The position numbers were made by a program, and so were the translations under genes. A model generated the notes under the pieces. That model saw only the letters and a list, made by a program, of their open reading frames with translations, was not told the DNA's origin and did no database searches. From an uncultured Eubacterium sp. (GTDB lineage Bacteria; Bacillota; Clostridia; Lachnospirales; Lachnospiraceae): a stretch of DNA of 26,228 bases. Shown here one piece after another: positions 1-7,663 of the stretch (positions within the stretch are counted from its first letter, which is position 1; each line of letters begins with the position of its first letter). The DNA lies in NCBI GenBank assembly GCA_910589665.1, contig CAJUTR010000033.1:1-26228 (forward strand), in the 5' to 3' direction.

Positions 1-598
1 GTTTTTTCTGGGTCGCGTTTTTCGGGGATGTGGTCGTCTTGAGAGTCGCCATCCTACCCTTCGGAATGGAAAGTGTCTTCTTTGAAATACGTACAGTTTC
101 CTTATATTTCGGATAAACCTTCTGCATCTGGCCGTTTCTCATCTCCAGTTTCCAGTTGGCTCCATCCCAGTTGCACTGTACTTTACTTTGCACTGCTACC
201 TTCGTTACAGGTTTACCTATCTTGACTGTAATCGTAGCTTTTTTCTTTTTGTTCTGCGCAGAAGTTACTGTGATCTTTGCAGAACCCTTGCTCTTGCGTG
301 CTTTGACAACACCTTTCGAGTTTACGCTTACAATTGATTTTTTGCTTGATTTGTATGTAAGCTTCTTACTCGCTTTTTTCGGTGATACAGAAGCACTCAG
401 TTTTTTTGACTGTCCTTTTTTCAGCACCAGTATACCAGAACTGCCCACCTTAACCCCGATCGCAACTTTTTTCACTTTAGCTGCCGCCTGGGATTCAGTA
501 GATGACACAGCCAAAGACGTAACGATCATGGCAAACGCCAGGAAAAATGTCACGACTTTTCTGAAATACGTAGATGACTGTTTACTGATCTGTCGCAT
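1..598 (-). CDS. Secreted Ig-like (Big_2) surface protein, N-terminal part
   Basis: The frame is open from ATG at 598 to the window edge, so about 199 residues are seen and the C-terminus lies outside. A Lys/Arg-containing start, a hydrophobic stretch (about residues 14-32) and an Ala-rich ESQAAA site form a classic Sec signal peptide. After it comes a Lys/Ser/Val-rich module with the pattern KLSASVSPKKASKKLTYKS, then SVNSKGVVKARKSKGSAKIT, which is the hallmark of a bacterial Big_2 Ig-like domain. A second module appears to begin near residue 170 (ISKKTLSIPKGRMATLKT). The AGGAGGT ribosome site at 605-611 fixes the start, and a good promoter lies at 667-695. It is an extracellular adhesin- or enzyme-associated protein; the functional domain is not visible. 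The same kind of domain occurs in the M14 peptidase at 13271-15118. Confidence 0.85.
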   Translation of the reverse strand, partial: MRQISKQSSTYFRKVVTFFLAFAMIVTSLAVSSTESQAAAKVKKVAIGVKVGSSGILVLKKGQSKKLSASVSPKKASKKLTYKSSKKSIVSVNSKGVVKARKSKGSAKITVTSAQNKKKKATITVKIGKPVTKVAVQSKVQCNWDGANWKLEMRNGQMQKVYPKYKETVRISKKTLSIPKGRMATLKTTTSPKNATQKK

Positions 599-666
599 CA
601 AAATACCTCCTATAATTCTTTGCTTTTGTGGGCAAAGCGCAGTATGTCCACAATGAAATTACACTC

Positions 667-695
667 ATTATACCACCACTCACCATATTATGCAA
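667..695 (-). promoter_or_regulatory. Sigma-A promoter of the Big_2 protein gene
   Basis: On the minus strand, TTGCAT (690-695) and TATAAT (667-672) are separated by 17 bases. Transcription would start near 660, about 60 bases upstream of the ATG at 598. Confidence 0.7.
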
Positions 696-745
696 GGTGA
701 TTTTTGTTTTTTTCGCCGGCCGGCGTTCTCCATTTCTTAACATTT

Positions 746-760
746 TTAACAAATTGTTAA
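746..760. promoter_or_regulatory. Operator-like palindrome between divergent genes
   Basis: TTAACAA-A-TTGTTAA is a perfect 7-bp-arm palindrome. It is nested with a wider inverted repeat whose 10-base arms are at 732-741 and 756-765. It lies upstream of the promoter of the Big_2 gene and about 120 bases upstream of the mrnC promoter. The geometry suggests a dimeric regulator site, but this is inference. Apart from this palindrome, the two promoters and a weak TGTCA/TGACA repeat at 824-839, I see nothing in the 599-1001 gap. Confidence 0.35.
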
Positions 761-876
761 GAAATTTTAAGTTCTGCTTTTCCCCTTTCTTATCTTTACA
801 ACTTACACTATAAAGAATTATTTTGTCATTCTTGTGACATCTATTTTTTATTTTGAACCAAAATAAGGAATCGGCA

Positions 877-904
877 TTGACTTTCTGCCCGCATTCCTTA
901 TAAT
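877..904 (+). promoter_or_regulatory. Sigma-A promoter of mrnC
   Basis: TTGACT (877-882), a 16-base spacer and TATAAT (899-904) match the vegetative consensus closely. The 5' leader to the ATG at 1002 would be about 90 bases. Confidence 0.7.
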
Positions 905-1001
905 ATGATATCAAGGGGCATCTTGTGCAGAGCAATTCATAAAACCGCGGGGAAAATGTATTTGTTCCCAGCATTACATACATCGTTAGGAGATTTTGAT
1001 C

Positions 1002-1433
1002 ATGAACACAGACAACCAATTATTAGAAGCCATTAATAGGTACTTTCCCGTGGAACAGCGCGGAATACAGAGTTATTCCGCGCTGACCCTCGCATATCTC
1101 GGAGACGCCGTATATGAAATCATCATACGGACGCTCATCGTGGAAAACCATCTCGGCAGGGTGAAATCACTCCATAAACAATCCAGCCGTCTCGTAAATG
1201 CCAAGGCGCAGGCAACCCTCATGGCTTCCATCCAGGAATCTCTTACCGAAAAAGAATGTTCCATATATAAAAGAGGACGGAACACAAAATCACATTCCGT
1301 CGCCAAAAACGCAGAGGTACATGATTACCGGATCGCCACTGGTTTCGAGACGCTTATGGGATATTTATACCTGAACGGCGAAATGGAGCGATGCCTCCAG
1401 CTCATCAAGCTGGGACTTCCCTCCATTTTATGA
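1002..1433 (+). CDS. mrnC: Mini-ribonuclease III
   Basis: This 143-residue protein is an RNase III catalytic domain without a dsRNA-binding domain, the layout of Mini-III. The family trims 23S rRNA precursor ends in Firmicutes. The signature LAYLGDAVYE (about residues 30-39) supplies the catalytic Asp, and the second acidic site falls in the ATGFETLMGYLYL segment near residue 110. Length fits the family. I chose ATG 1002 because AGGAG at 988-992 sits 9 bases upstream; the in-frame TTG at 996 is too close to it. In many Clostridia mrnC lies between cysS and rlmB. Here it stands alone on the opposite strand, with no cysS in view, and its stop is only 11 bases from the stop of the convergent ATPase gene. 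Confidence 0.93.
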   Translation: MNTDNQLLEAINRYFPVEQRGIQSYSALTLAYLGDAVYEIIIRTLIVENHLGRVKSLHKQSSRLVNAKAQATLMASIQESLTEKECSIYKRGRNTKSHSVAKNAEVHDYRIATGFETLMGYLYLNGEMERCLQLIKLGLPSIL

Positions 1434-1444
1434 TTCCACATCGC

Positions 1445-3679
1445 CTAAAAACCAACTTTCGTGCGAAGGCTGAAAAACAATTCAAAGACAGGAACCACGC
1501 CAAAAAAGTTAGGAAACAATAAAACAGCCGCGCAAAATAAACTTATGACCGTGATACATAACGCGAACCGCAGCCTGCTCATCGGGATACATACCGATAG
1601 CAGCACGCCAAAACTCACCGCGCCGCCCGCCAGCAGGTTCAGGGTGGATACAGCTACCTCTCCAAACCCAAAAAACATATTGAGAAACGCAATTGCTGCC
1701 AGAGTCCCTGTAAGGACGAGCGCCGCCGGAAGGGAGATACGCAGGACATTTCGCAAAAAACCTCTAGGAATCGTATCCTCATGCCGCTCGAGGGCAAGGA
1801 CAAAACTCGGTATGCCGATCGCCGTCCCGCCAATCAGACTGAGCTGGATCGGTATGAACGGATACGACTGTCCGATGATGATAAACAGCACGCAGAGCAT
1901 GATAGAATAAAGCGTCTTCGTCAAATACAGCGCACTGACACGCTCAATATTGGAAATGATCGTTCTTCCTTCATTGACGATTTCTTTCATAGACGAAAAA
2001 TCCGAATCGAGCAGAACAATGTGCGCGCTCTGCTTCGCCGCATCACTCCCCGATGCCATCGCAATCCCGCAGTCCGCATCTTTAAGCGCAAGTACGTCAT
2101 TGACGCCATCCCCCACCATACCAGTCACAAGATCCCCTGCTTCAAACGCCTTTACGATCAGCCTCTTCTTTTCTGGCGACACCCGCCCAAATACCGTATA
2201 ATTTTTTACTTCCTGACGAAGCTCCTCGATATCATCTGGCAACTCCCTCGCATCCACATATCGTTCAGCTCCCTCCAGTCCTGCGCGTTTCCCTACGATA
2301 GAAACGGTCAGGGGGTTGTCTCCCGAGATAATTTTAATCTCTACGTCTTTTTCCCGAAAAAAGCGGAACGTTTCCGCCGCATCATCTTTGATGATATCCG
2401 ATAACACCACGAGTGCAACCGGCTCTTTTTCCATGAGCAGCAAAACCCGCATTCCCTCAGCAGAAAAATGTTCCGCCTTCCGAATCGCCGTGCGGTCGTC
2501 GGTCAGATACTCCGGTGCCCCCAGACAGTATTGCTTTTCCGTCCCATTCTCCCGAACCGTAATCCCCATGAACTTCCGCTTGGAACTAAATGGTATCCGC
2601 TCAATGATCTCCCTTTTACGCGTATCCTCAAAATATCTACGAAGCGCGTCTGTCGTGGCGTTTGTTTCTTCAAACGCGTAAGACATGCACTCCATCACTT
2701 CCTGCACCTTATTCCGGCTGCAGTTGCCATCCAGCATCTCAACCTGCTCCACCTTCAATTCGCCTGTCGTGATCGTTCCCGTCTTATCCAGGCAGAGCAC
2801 ATTGACTCTGGCAAGCGCCTCTATAGCCTCCATCTCCTGAACGAGCGCGTTCTTTTTCGCTAGTCTTCCCACGCCGAGAATAAATGAAATACTCGTGAGA
2901 AGCACAAGCCCTTCTGGAATCATGCCAAGCACGCCCGCCACTGTATTCACGATAGAATCTGAAACCGTATTCTGCGCCACGTTGCGTTGGATGAAATATA
3001 ACGCCAGTCCGATCGGAATGATCGCGTATCCTACATATTTAATAATGCGCTTGATCGCAATCTGCATCTCAGAAGTCGCGCGCCTCTTTGTCTTCGCTTT
3101 TTTCACCAGCTGCGTGGCATAATTATCCTCTCCGACATGAATGACACGAGCCGTCCCCGTTCCCGCCACCACATGACTGCCGGAATACAACATATCCCCC
3201 ATTTTTTTCAAAACTGCTAAGGATTCTCCAGTCAAAAGCGATTCGTCAATCTCCATCCCCTGGGATTCCAGTGTTTCACAGTCGACAGGGATTTGATCCC
3301 CGATGGAAAATCGAACTGTATCTCCGATCCGCAGTTGTTCCACCGGAACTTCCCTTACCACTCTTGCCCCCTCAACGCTGTTTTTCTGCTCTGCACCATC
3401 GCCGTATGACCTCTCCGCCAATCGCTCCGCATGTACTTCCTCCGGCACTATCAATTTAGCCTTTGTCGCTGTCACGACCGAAAGCGCATCGATCAGTTTT
3501 TTCACCTTACATTCCTGTATGGTCCCTATCAGCGCGTTCGTAATGACAATGCCCATAAACAGCATATTCTTCTGCTGTCCGGAAAAAACGATGAGTGATG
3601 CTAAAACAAGATTTAAGAAATTAAAATAGGTAAATGTATGAGAAGCTATGATTTCCCATTTTGTCTTTGAGGCATCCAT
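1445..3679 (-). CDS. Cation-transporting P-type ATPase (HAD-IC family)
   Basis: The 744-residue integral membrane pump has an actuator-domain TGES at about 150-153, the M4 ion-site motif MIPEGL at about 253-258, the phosphorylation motif DKTGTIT with the aspartate at 298, and the hinge GDGVND further on, followed by several hydrophobic C-terminal segments. PEGL in M4 and the absence of a CPC motif exclude a heavy-metal P1B pump. The closest type is the P2-like, poorly characterised ATPase group common in Lactobacillales and Clostridia; the ion is not predictable. Start ATG 3679 follows GGAGGAAG. The N-terminus begins right at M1 (FTYFNFLNLVLASLIV), whereas relatives as I recall them carry about 40 more residues. 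Residues about 80-108 form an unusual charged insertion in the A-domain. The stop abuts mrnC. Confidence 0.9.
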   Translation of the reverse strand: MDASKTKWEIIASHTFTYFNFLNLVLASLIVFSGQQKNMLFMGIVITNALIGTIQECKVKKLIDALSVVTATKAKLIVPEEVHAERLAERSYGDGAEQKNSVEGARVVREVPVEQLRIGDTVRFSIGDQIPVDCETLESQGMEIDESLLTGESLAVLKKMGDMLYSGSHVVAGTGTARVIHVGEDNYATQLVKKAKTKRRATSEMQIAIKRIIKYVGYAIIPIGLALYFIQRNVAQNTVSDSIVNTVAGVLGMIPEGLVLLTSISFILGVGRLAKKNALVQEMEAIEALARVNVLCLDKTGTITTGELKVEQVEMLDGNCSRNKVQEVMECMSYAFEETNATTDALRRYFEDTRKREIIERIPFSSKRKFMGITVRENGTEKQYCLGAPEYLTDDRTAIRKAEHFSAEGMRVLLLMEKEPVALVVLSDIIKDDAAETFRFFREKDVEIKIISGDNPLTVSIVGKRAGLEGAERYVDARELPDDIEELRQEVKNYTVFGRVSPEKKRLIVKAFEAGDLVTGMVGDGVNDVLALKDADCGIAMASGSDAAKQSAHIVLLDSDFSSMKEIVNEGRTIISNIERVSALYLTKTLYSIMLCVLFIIIGQSYPFIPIQLSLIGGTAIGIPSFVLALERHEDTIPRGFLRNVLRISLPAALVLTGTLAAIAFLNMFFGFGEVAVSTLNLLAGGAVSFGVLLSVCIPMSRLRFALCITVISLFCAAVLLFPNFFGVVPVFELFFSLRTKVGF

Positions 3680-3720
3680 CCGACTTCCTCCAAAAAATCA
3701 AGGATTTTCCTATAAAAGTG

Positions 3721-3743
3721 AAAAAGGAACACGAATCGTGTTC
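3721..3743 (-). terminator. Rho-independent terminator after tRNA-Thr
   Basis: GAACACG-ATT-CGTGTTC forms a 7-bp stem with a 3-base loop (3727-3743). On the minus strand it is followed by CTTTTT. It closes the ispF-to-tRNA-Thr unit before the P-type ATPase gene. The other strand is also followed by a T-rich run, so it may work both ways. Confidence 0.7.
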
Positions 3744-3779
3744 ACTTTTATTTTTCTTTTCACATATCTTTTACGTAAA

Positions 3780-3852
3780 AGCTAGCGACGGGAATCGAAC
3801 CCGTGACCTCTTCACTACCAATGAAGTGCGCTACCGACTGTGCCACGCCAGC
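3780..3852 (-). tRNA. tRNA-Thr (GGT anticodon)
   Basis: This 73-nt cloverleaf has acceptor stem GCTGGCG/CGCTAGC with one G-T pair, an anticodon stem CTTCA/TGAAG with loop TTGGTAG giving anticodon GGT, and a T arm ACGGG-TTCGATT-CCCGT. One D-stem pair is mismatched. CCA is not encoded. It lies 60 bases after sigH and is probably co-transcribed with it, an arrangement also known in Clostridium. Confidence 0.95.
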
Positions 3853-3912
3853 TTATTTTTACCCTACCCTTATATATTAACAGAGCATCCACTGAATGTC
3901 AATAATAAATCC

Positions 3913-4530
3913 TCACTTAATTTTCTCCCCCAGTTTTTTCTTGATCCTCTGAAGCGCATTGTCAATTGATTTCGGCGTCTTCCCTAAACAGCCCGCAATT
4001 TGCTGATAATCCATGCCATCAATATACAAATTAACGACGCTTTGTTCAAAACAGCTCAGATACTCCCGGATATATTCCTCGATCTTCCCCACCCGTTCCC
4101 GGTCGATCAGAATATCTTCCGGATTGGAGATGCCAGTCCGTTCCAGCGTTTCCCCCAGCGTCTGTCCTGTTTCGCCCGTTATTTCATCTCCCCCTACCGG
4201 GACGTCGAGCGAAATATAGCAGTTGAGCGGCGTATTTTTCAGCCGGTTTGCTCCCTTTACCGCATTATACAGCTGGCGTTCGATACACAGGTTCGCGAAC
4301 CGGAGAAAGGAACTCTCTTTTTCCTCCTGAAAATCACGGACCGCTTTATAGAGCCCGATCATACCCTCCTGGATCAGGTCGTCGTTATCCCCGCCGATCA
4401 GATAGAGCGCCCTCGCCTTTTTCCGCACGAGATTTTTATATTTCTCAAGCAGGAAATCCACGCCGGACGTATCCCCATCTCGGATCCCGCTTATGATCTC
4501 TTCATCAGACAAAACCTCATATTTCTCCAT
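3913..4530 (-). CDS. sigH: RNA polymerase sigma-H factor
   Basis: This 205-residue sigma-70 family protein has region 2 at about residues 20-95, with YLIGGDNDDLIQEGMIGLYK for core binding and the -10 contacts. Segments such as NTPLNCYISLDVP are diagnostic of SigH (Spo0H). A region 4 helix-turn-helix (MDYQQIAGCLGKTPKSIDNA) ends the protein. SigH drives the transition to stationary phase and early sporulation. The start ATG 4530 follows GGGAGGAAGG. It lies 27 bases after rlmB, the neighbour found in most Firmicutes, and is followed by tRNA-Thr. Confidence 0.95.
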   Translation of the reverse strand: MEKYEVLSDEEIISGIRDGDTSGVDFLLEKYKNLVRKKARALYLIGGDNDDLIQEGMIGLYKAVRDFQEEKESSFLRFANLCIERQLYNAVKGANRLKNTPLNCYISLDVPVGGDEITGETGQTLGETLERTGISNPEDILIDRERVGKIEEYIREYLSCFEQSVVNLYIDGMDYQQIAGCLGKTPKSIDNALQRIKKKLGEKIK

Positions 4531-4557
4531 ACCTTCCTCCCGCGCACAGCAAACGGT

Positions 4558-5298
4558 CTACGAATATTTACGCTGACGGACGATTTCAAACGCTAAAACC
4601 CCCGCCGCCACCGATGCGTTCAATGAATCAATATCGCCCGCCATCGGAATACCAGCCGTGTAATCACAGTGTTCCTTTACGAGCCTCGATACGCCGCTTC
4701 CCTCGTTTCCGACCACAAGGCCGATCGCTCCTGTCAGATCATGCCGGTACATGACCTCGCCTTCCATATCGGCACAGACGAACCAAAGCCCTTTTTCCTT
4801 CAGCTGCTCCATCACGGCAGACAGATTTGTCACCTTCGCCACTGGCGTGTAGTGGATCGCGCCCGCCGACGCCTTCACCGCTGCCGAAGTCAGTCCTACC
4901 GCCCGCCGCTTCGGAATGATAACGCCATGCGCGCCGGAAAGATTCGCCGTACGGATGATAGCGCCAAGATTATGCGGATCCTCGATTCCATCGAGCAGGA
5001 ACAAAAATGGATCCTCCTCCCGCTCTTTGGCAAACGCCAGCATATCATCCACGGAACTGTACGCGAACGCTGATAACTGCGCGATCACGCCCTGATGTTT
5101 GCCGTCCTCGCTCATATGATCCAGCCGTTCCTTTGACACAAAATCCACGATCACCTGGGCGCGCTTCGCCTCCCGGACGATCGTTGCCACCGGCCCATCC
5201 TGACAGCCCTTTAACACAAATACACGCTCCACGAGCTTTCCCGCCCGAAAAGCTTCTAACACACTGTGCCTGCCTTCGATCTGATTCTCCATAGCCAT
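4558..5298 (-). CDS. rlmB: 23S rRNA (guanosine-2251-2'-O)-methyltransferase RlmB
   Basis: The 246-residue SpoU/TrmH-family protein has an N-terminal substrate-binding domain starting IEGRHSVLEAF and a C-terminal SPOUT (trefoil-knot) domain. The three SpoU motifs are LLDGIEDPHNLGAIIRTA (N and R of motif 1), IGLVVGNEGSGVSRLV (motif 2) and IPMAGDIDSLNASVAAGV (motif 3, knot and AdoMet pocket). The family methylates G2251 in the peptidyl-transferase P loop. ATG 5298 is 8 bases from GGAGG; a second ATG at 5292 would shorten it by only two residues. It is co-directional with ispF, the GNAT gene and sigH. Confidence 0.95.
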   Translation of the reverse strand: MAMENQIEGRHSVLEAFRAGKLVERVFVLKGCQDGPVATIVREAKRAQVIVDFVSKERLDHMSEDGKHQGVIAQLSAFAYSSVDDMLAFAKEREEDPFLFLLDGIEDPHNLGAIIRTANLSGAHGVIIPKRRAVGLTSAAVKASAGAIHYTPVAKVTNLSAVMEQLKEKGLWFVCADMEGEVMYRHDLTGAIGLVVGNEGSGVSRLVKEHCDYTAGIPMAGDIDSLNASVAAGVLAFEIVRQRKYS

Positions 5299-5380
5299 GA
5301 CGGCACCCTCCTTCTACATGCTGTATTTCTCCCACTCTGCCGTCAAACGTCTCTTATCGCACACGTTCCTCAGCCGCACG

Positions 5381-6247
5381 CTAGGTGATGTCGTTGATAT
5401 ACACCCGTAACTCTTCCGCGCCGCGCGGTTCCACTAGCTCCCGCAGCATGATCGACGGCTTATGTTCCGTTTTTCTAATCATACCTGCCCCTTCTACCCG
5501 ATCCAGGAATTGCCCGTCGCTGAACATGATCTCTTCCGCGTTCCCATTCGCCAAAAAACCGCAGATCGTCTCCACTGCCTCTTGACCGTCTGACTCCGCA
5601 CAGATCAGTTCCGTCACGTCATATTGCCCTTCCTCATATGTATAAGCAGCGATACCACGCACCGCCGAGTTCTCCCGCAAGACAAGGACGTTCCCGCACA
5701 GAGCCTCCATCTCTTTCTGCACGCGCTCATAGTAGGCCGTACTCCGCTTCATATACAGGTCAAACCCTGATGAAGCCAAAAGATCGGCGGCAAAATCTGC
5801 CGCCTTCATTTTCTCATCTTCTGTCAGTTCTATAAAGCAGTTCACCTCATATTGCCCACACACGTTTTCGACCCCGGACACTACAAGCTGTTTCCGGTAC
5901 TGGACGCCACGGAATCCAAACGGCTCATAGATCTTCTCATCCGCCGGACATAAAAACGCCAGATCACACCCGCGCTCCTCCGCTTCTAAAAGTCCCTGTT
6001 CCAAAAGCATCCGCATATACCCCCGCCGCCGGTGAGACGCCTCCGTCGCCACACCTACGATATAGGGACAGATGCACTCCTTCCCCCGGTACAAGACCTC
6101 ATAAGGGGTAAAAAACACCATGCTCACAAGAGAGCCGCCGTCATATTTTGAATATATACGGCTCCGCCCTGCTTTTTCTTTAAAATAATACGAAATATAC
6201 TGGTCTGTATCACCAAACGCCGCTTTCCACAATTCCTTATGGTTCAT
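5381..6247 (-). CDS. GNAT-family N-acetyltransferase, Eis/SCP2-like
   Basis: At 288 residues it is longer than a single GNAT domain. The N-terminal half holds an acetyl-CoA-binding motif (VGVATEASHRRRGYMRMLL, about residues 65-84) and a typical LAFLCPADEKIYEPFGF strand-helix. The C-terminal part resembles the second GNAT/SCP2-like region of Eis-type acetyltransferases (EAVETICGFLANGNAEEIMFSDG). The substrate is unknown. A GAGGGTGG ribosome site precedes ATG 6247, 19 bases after ispF, so the two are probably co-transcribed. In many relatives cysS or cysE occupies this position; the replacement is a lineage-specific rearrangement. Confidence 0.8.
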   Translation of the reverse strand: MNHKELWKAAFGDTDQYISYYFKEKAGRSRIYSKYDGGSLVSMVFFTPYEVLYRGKECICPYIVGVATEASHRRRGYMRMLLEQGLLEAEERGCDLAFLCPADEKIYEPFGFRGVQYRKQLVVSGVENVCGQYEVNCFIELTEDEKMKAADFAADLLASSGFDLYMKRSTAYYERVQKEMEALCGNVLVLRENSAVRGIAAYTYEEGQYDVTELICAESDGQEAVETICGFLANGNAEEIMFSDGQFLDRVEGAGMIRKTEHKPSIMLRELVEPRGAEELRVYINDIT

Positions 6248-6266
6248 ACAACCACCCTCTGCTGAC

Positions 6267-6734
6267 TTATTCTAATAGGCAGACCGCCTGACACGATATT
6301 CCCGATTTGTCGCCGGTAAAACCGAGCCCCTCTTCCGTCGTGGCTTTCACACAGATCCGATCAACGTCCACCGCGAGCGTGTCCGCGATATTCTGCCGCA
6401 TCTGCTCGATAAATGGCGCCAGTTTTGGCTCCTGCGCCACGATAACAGCATCCACATTTCCCATTTTATATCCTTTTCCCTCCAAAAGCACAGCCGCGCG
6501 CTTCAAAAGCCGCAAGCTGGAAACTCCTCGATACCGCTCATCCGTATCCGGAAAATGCCTGCCGATGTCTCCCATCGCCGCCGCTCCAAACATAGCATCC
6601 ATGATCGCGTGCAGAAGTACATCCGCGTCCGAATGTCCGACCAAACCGCATTCGTGCTCGATCTCCACGCCTCCTAACACCAGTTTCCTTCCTTCCTCCA
6701 GTCTGTGTACATCATATCCAATTCCGATTCTCAT
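6267..6734 (-). CDS. ispF: 2-C-methyl-D-erythritol 2,4-cyclodiphosphate synthase
   Basis: This 155-residue protein matches IspF over its full length. GIGYDVHRL supplies the metal-binding Asp8 and His10. LVGHSDADVLLHAIMDA gives the third metal His and the conserved S/D pair. ATTEEGLGFTGDKSGI is the C-terminal CDP-binding signature. It makes the cyclic diphosphate intermediate of the non-mevalonate isoprenoid pathway as a trimer. AAAGGAAGG precedes ATG 6734. It is the first gene of the run toward sigH. I could not find a convincing promoter in the 50 bases between it and the tRNA terminator. Confidence 0.96.
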   Translation of the reverse strand: MRIGIGYDVHRLEEGRKLVLGGVEIEHECGLVGHSDADVLLHAIMDAMFGAAAMGDIGRHFPDTDERYRGVSSLRLLKRAAVLLEGKGYKMGNVDAVIVAQEPKLAPFIEQMRQNIADTLAVDVDRICVKATTEEGLGFTGDKSGISCQAVCLLE

Positions 6735-6780
6735 GCCGTTCCTTCCTTTCTTACTTCTATCGTATGTTTAGTGAATCAAT

Positions 6781-6810
6781 AGAAAAAAAAGCCTTGAACA
6801 GACAAGGCTT
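6781..6810 (-). terminator. Rho-independent terminator of the tRNA-Val/tRNA-Met unit
   Basis: An 8-bp stem (AAGCCTTG/CAAGGCTT, 6789-6796 with 6803-6810) has a 6-base loop and, on the minus strand, runs into a stretch of eight T (complement of 6783-6790). Confidence 0.8.
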
Positions 6811-6815
6811 GTACA

Positions 6816-6889
6816 TAGCGGGAAAGGGATTTGAACCCCCGACACCACGGGTATGAACCGTGTGCTCTAGCCAACTGAGCTATCCCGCC
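6816..6889 (-). tRNA. tRNA-Met (CAT anticodon), elongator type
   Basis: The 74-nt cloverleaf begins GGCGGGATAGCTCAG and carries anticodon loop TTCATAC in stem CACGG/CCGTG. The G1-T72 wobble and overall sequence resemble the Bacillus elongator tRNA-Met. It lacks the C1 mismatch typical of the initiator, and it is unlike tRNA-Ile2. CCA is not encoded. Confidence 0.93.
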
Positions 6890-6894
6890 AAAAT

Positions 6895-6913
6895 GCCATA
6901 TAAATAATATGGC
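6895..6913. other. Hairpin between the two tRNA genes
   Basis: GCCATAT-AAATA-ATATGGC is a 7-bp perfect inverted repeat 5 bases upstream of tRNA-Met in the shared transcript. No T-tract follows it. A second long-range pairing (CACGAT/ATCGTG) lies in the same spacer. These probably shape precursor processing; this is inference. Confidence 0.4.
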
Positions 6914-6985
6914 GATTTATTATGAAACTGCTGTGACCACGATCGACAAGCCTTCCACTTAGCCTATCGTGATTTAAGAATAAAA

Positions 6986-7058
6986 TGGGACCTATAGGGC
7001 TCGAACCTATGACCCTCTGCTTGTAAGGCAGATGCTCTCCCAGCTGAGCTAAGATCCC
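6986..7058 (-). tRNA. tRNA-Val (TAC anticodon)
   Basis: The 73-nt cloverleaf has acceptor GGGATCT/AGGTCCC, D arm GCTC/GAGC, anticodon loop CTTACAA in stem TCTGC/GCAGA, and T arm ATAGG/CCTAT. CCA is not encoded. It is the first gene behind the promoter at 7090-7118. Confidence 0.95.
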
Positions 7059-7089
7059 ATTTGCTTGCTTATCAGCAGCACCGAAATTT

Positions 7090-7118
7090 ATTATATAAAA
7101 TCAATCATTATTTGTCAA
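7090..7118 (-). promoter_or_regulatory. Consensus sigma-A promoter of the tRNA-Val/Met unit
   Basis: TTGACA (7113-7118), a 17-base spacer and TATAAT (7090-7095) are a perfect match to the vegetative consensus on the minus strand. The mature tRNA-Val starts about 32 bases downstream of the -10 box. Confidence 0.9.
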
Positions 7119-7153
7119 GCTTTTTTCAAGAATTTTATATATTTTTTTGAATA

Positions 7154-7630
7154 TTATAAAAACAGCGCCATAAAAGTCCCTTTTGCCACCACGCTCAGTG
7201 TAGCCATGATCACACCAGCCAGTAGGACGCCGCCCATGCTCGCCAGAATGCTGGACTTAAAATCCATATCCAAAAGACTTGCCGCAAGAGTACCCGTCCA
7301 TGCGCCCGTACCAGGAAGCGGAATCCCTACAAACAGGAGAAGCGCTACAAAAAGTCCTTTGCCTGCCTTTTCCTGAAGTTTTTTCCCGCCTTTTTCCCCT
7401 TTTTCCAAACAGAAACTGAAAAATTTTCCGATCACCGGTTTATCTGCCCCCCACACAAGAATCTTTCTTGCAAAGAAATAAATAAACGGCACTGGCAGCA
7501 TATTTCCCAGGATCGCAAGCGGAAATGCGATATGCAGAGGAATGTTCCACACAACGGAATATGGGATCGCTCCCCTCAGCTCGATCAGGGGTACCATAGA
7601 TATTAAAAATACAAGTAAATAGTGTAACAT
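7154..7630 (-). CDS. COG2426 small multidrug-export-type membrane protein
   Basis: This 158-residue protein has about four hydrophobic segments. Its family pattern includes MVPLIELRGAIPYS near the N-terminus, LGNMLPVPFIYFFARKIL in the middle and LLLFVGIPLPGTGAWTG in the second half. The two Pro-containing re-entrant-like loops and the GxGAWTG motif mark the family annotated as putative small multidrug export protein (Sm_multidrug_ex), whose transport role is not proven. A modest AAAGGA site precedes ATG 7630. It is the last gene of the run that starts at the rhodanese gene, 33 bases after the phosphoesterase. Confidence 0.85.
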   Translation of the reverse strand: MLHYLLVFLISMVPLIELRGAIPYSVVWNIPLHIAFPLAILGNMLPVPFIYFFARKILVWGADKPVIGKFFSFCLEKGEKGGKKLQEKAGKGLFVALLLFVGIPLPGTGAWTGTLAASLLDMDFKSSILASMGGVLLAGVIMATLSVVAKGTFMALFL

Positions 7631-7663
7631 TTTTCTTTTTCCTTTCTTCCTATATTTTGATGT

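Noticed and set aside
156..656. A 166-codon plus-strand open frame
   Set aside because: It is the antisense of the clearly coding Big_2 gene and lacks a ribosome site.
582..1019. A 145-codon minus-strand open frame across the mrnC promoter
   Set aside because: It overlaps two strong promoters and the start of mrnC, has no ribosome site and shows no family features.
1781..2404. A 207-codon plus-strand frame inside the P-type ATPase gene
   Set aside because: It is an antisense shadow of a conserved enzyme gene.
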